Assembly (NCBI GenBank): GCA_002503285.1
Contig: DARI01000002.1
Location: 186,001-250,000 of the forward strand
DNA: 64,000 bases
Direction: 5' to 3'
Source: Euryarchaeota archaeon UBA557
GTDB lineage: Archaea > Thermoplasmatota > Poseidoniia > Poseidoniales > Thalassarchaeaceae
The translations under genes and the position numbers were made by a program. The first letter of the stretch is position 1; the number at the start of each line of letters is the position of its first letter. Below are positions 63,303 through 64,000 of this stretch, one piece after another. The notes below the pieces were generated by a model that saw only the letters and a list, made by a program, of their open reading frames with translations, was not told the origin of the DNA and did not search any database.

Positions 63303-63977
63303 TTACTCAGATATGTTAATTTTCTTGGAAATAGTTAGTAATTCATTTCCTTTATTCGAATTTTGCCATCGCGGACGCTTAGATTCTTTAACTAGCGAAA
63401 CTAAATTATATTTCCTTAATTCTAACATGTGGTGGCTGAGTAATTGACGAGAAATAGAGAGTTTGGATCTTATTTCCGGCCCAGATATACCCATATTTCC
63501 CGAATCTCCTAGCACTTCCAATATGGCTAGTCTCGTCCCAATTATAGGATTTTGAATTCGCCTTACTTCTTCTTGAGATAAGGTGCTGATAGCATATCTC
63601 CTAAGCTTTCCATCCCTCCAAGATATGATTTGGCCATTTGATTCAAGCAAATTCAAATGATGCGCTGAAACGCCATTCGCCAAACCTAATCCATCTCTTA
63701 GTGCCGTAAAGTTAATTCCAGCATTTGCTTCAAGATATCCCAATATTCTCCCCCTATTGAGAATGTCATCTTCTGCACTATTTCTTTTTGAAACGATAGG
63801 AATAAGTAATGAAACTAATATCAAAACCTTTAAGAATTCAAATGATAAACCTATTAGTAATAATGAAAATAATACTCCAATGCCAGCGAATATTAGATTA
63901 TCTGATTGGTCATTATTCTGTGAATACTCTATTCGTTCGTCAATTTCATCTGACTCTTTGGCCATAGATTCAGACAT
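63303..63977 (-). CDS. Membrane-anchored protein with two winged-helix DNA-binding domains
   Basis: A 224-residue protein. Residues 1-25 are acidic; 28-62 hold two close membrane helices (LIFAGIGVLFSLLLIGLSF, FLKVLILVSLLIPIV). Two winged helices follow: about 75-130 (ILGYLEANAGINFTALRDGL, HHLNLLESNGQIISWRDGKL) and about 140-215 (ISGPEIRSKLSISRQLLSHHMLEL). The HHLNLLE and HHMLELRK recognition helices are ArsR/MarR-like. A membrane-bound one-component regulator with tandem winged helices is a pattern found in Thermoplasmata-type archaea. It could sense the envelope and control the beta-propeller gene downstream. No ligand known. Confidence 0.8.
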   Translation of the reverse strand: MSESMAKESDEIDERIEYSQNNDQSDNLIFAGIGVLFSLLLIGLSFEFLKVLILVSLLIPIVSKRNSAEDDILNRGRILGYLEANAGINFTALRDGLGLANGVSAHHLNLLESNGQIISWRDGKLRRYAISTLSQEEVRRIQNPIIGTRLAILEVLGDSGNMGISGPEIRSKLSISRQLLSHHMLELRKYNLVSLVKESKRPRWQNSNKGNELLTISKKINISE

Positions 63978-64000
63978 AATATCTGAATCTTGTTGTGAAT

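Overview
The window looks like chromosome from an AT-rich, aerobic, heterotrophic marine archaeon, most likely a Marine Group II / Poseidoniales-type euryarchaeon (lineage is inference). Archaeal markers seen directly are an Rpo6/RpoK subunit, RadA, a Hel308-type helicase overlapping a KEOPS Cgi121 gene, an archaeal NFACT/Rqc2-like protein, an initiator tRNA-Met with the GGG:CCC anticodon stem, and few strong Shine-Dalgarno sites. Heme A synthase and protoheme farnesyltransferase imply an aa3-type terminal oxidase. Very large secreted or membrane proteins and secreted peptidases fit a particle- and protein-degrading lifestyle.

Layout. 1-3 kb: the 3' end of a Ca2+-dependent PI-phospholipase C-like gene, then a three-gene minus-strand operon resembling 2-aminophenol 1,6-dioxygenase (beta and alpha subunits) plus a RidA-type deaminase. 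3-13 kb: two membrane proteins, a SMUG-type uracil-DNA glycosylase, acyl-CoA synthetase, LysE-type exporter, fused isobutyryl-CoA mutase (IcmF), cold-shock protein and acyl-CoA dehydrogenase. 13-27 kb: a 2186-residue FG-GAP surface protein, an unknown protein next to aconitase, a membrane-anchored cyclophilin, the two subunits of a 2-oxoacid:ferredoxin oxidoreductase, and tRNA-Gln(CTG).

27-34 kb downstream of tRNA-Gln is a mosaic: an HDAC-family deacetylase, a GC-richer amino-acid-binding lipoprotein with a coiled-coil stalk, a 50-residue DUF4177-like protein, a strong hairpin, a frameshifted small membrane gene, a frameshifted Na+/solute symporter and a very GC-rich cysteine hydrolase. This is the best candidate for a recently acquired or variable segment. 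34-46 kb: an M14 carboxypeptidase, a NUDIX/metallo-beta-lactamase fusion, an alpha/beta hydrolase, NFACT protein, GNAT acetyltransferase, tryptophan 2,3-dioxygenase, thiolase, RpoK, CtaA and CtaB. 46-64 kb: an isopropylmalate-synthase-family enzyme, a kexin-like protease with calcium-type repeats, an AstE/AspA-type deacylase, a thioesterase, Hel308, Cgi121, a zinc-ribbon protein, an M3 oligopeptidase, RadA, initiator tRNA-Met, dihydroorotase, a beta-propeller lipoprotein and a membrane-anchored winged-helix regulator.

How it fits together: secreted peptidases, solute-binding lipoprotein and symporter take up peptides and amino acids; tryptophan dioxygenase, the 2-oxoacid oxidoreductase, IcmF, acyl-CoA dehydrogenase and thiolase convert their carbon to acyl-CoAs; aconitase and the heme A pathway link to the TCA cycle and aerobic respiration. 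The ring-cleavage operon, unexpected in an archaeon, may complete a route for aromatic amino compounds, but the intermediate enzymes are not in this window.
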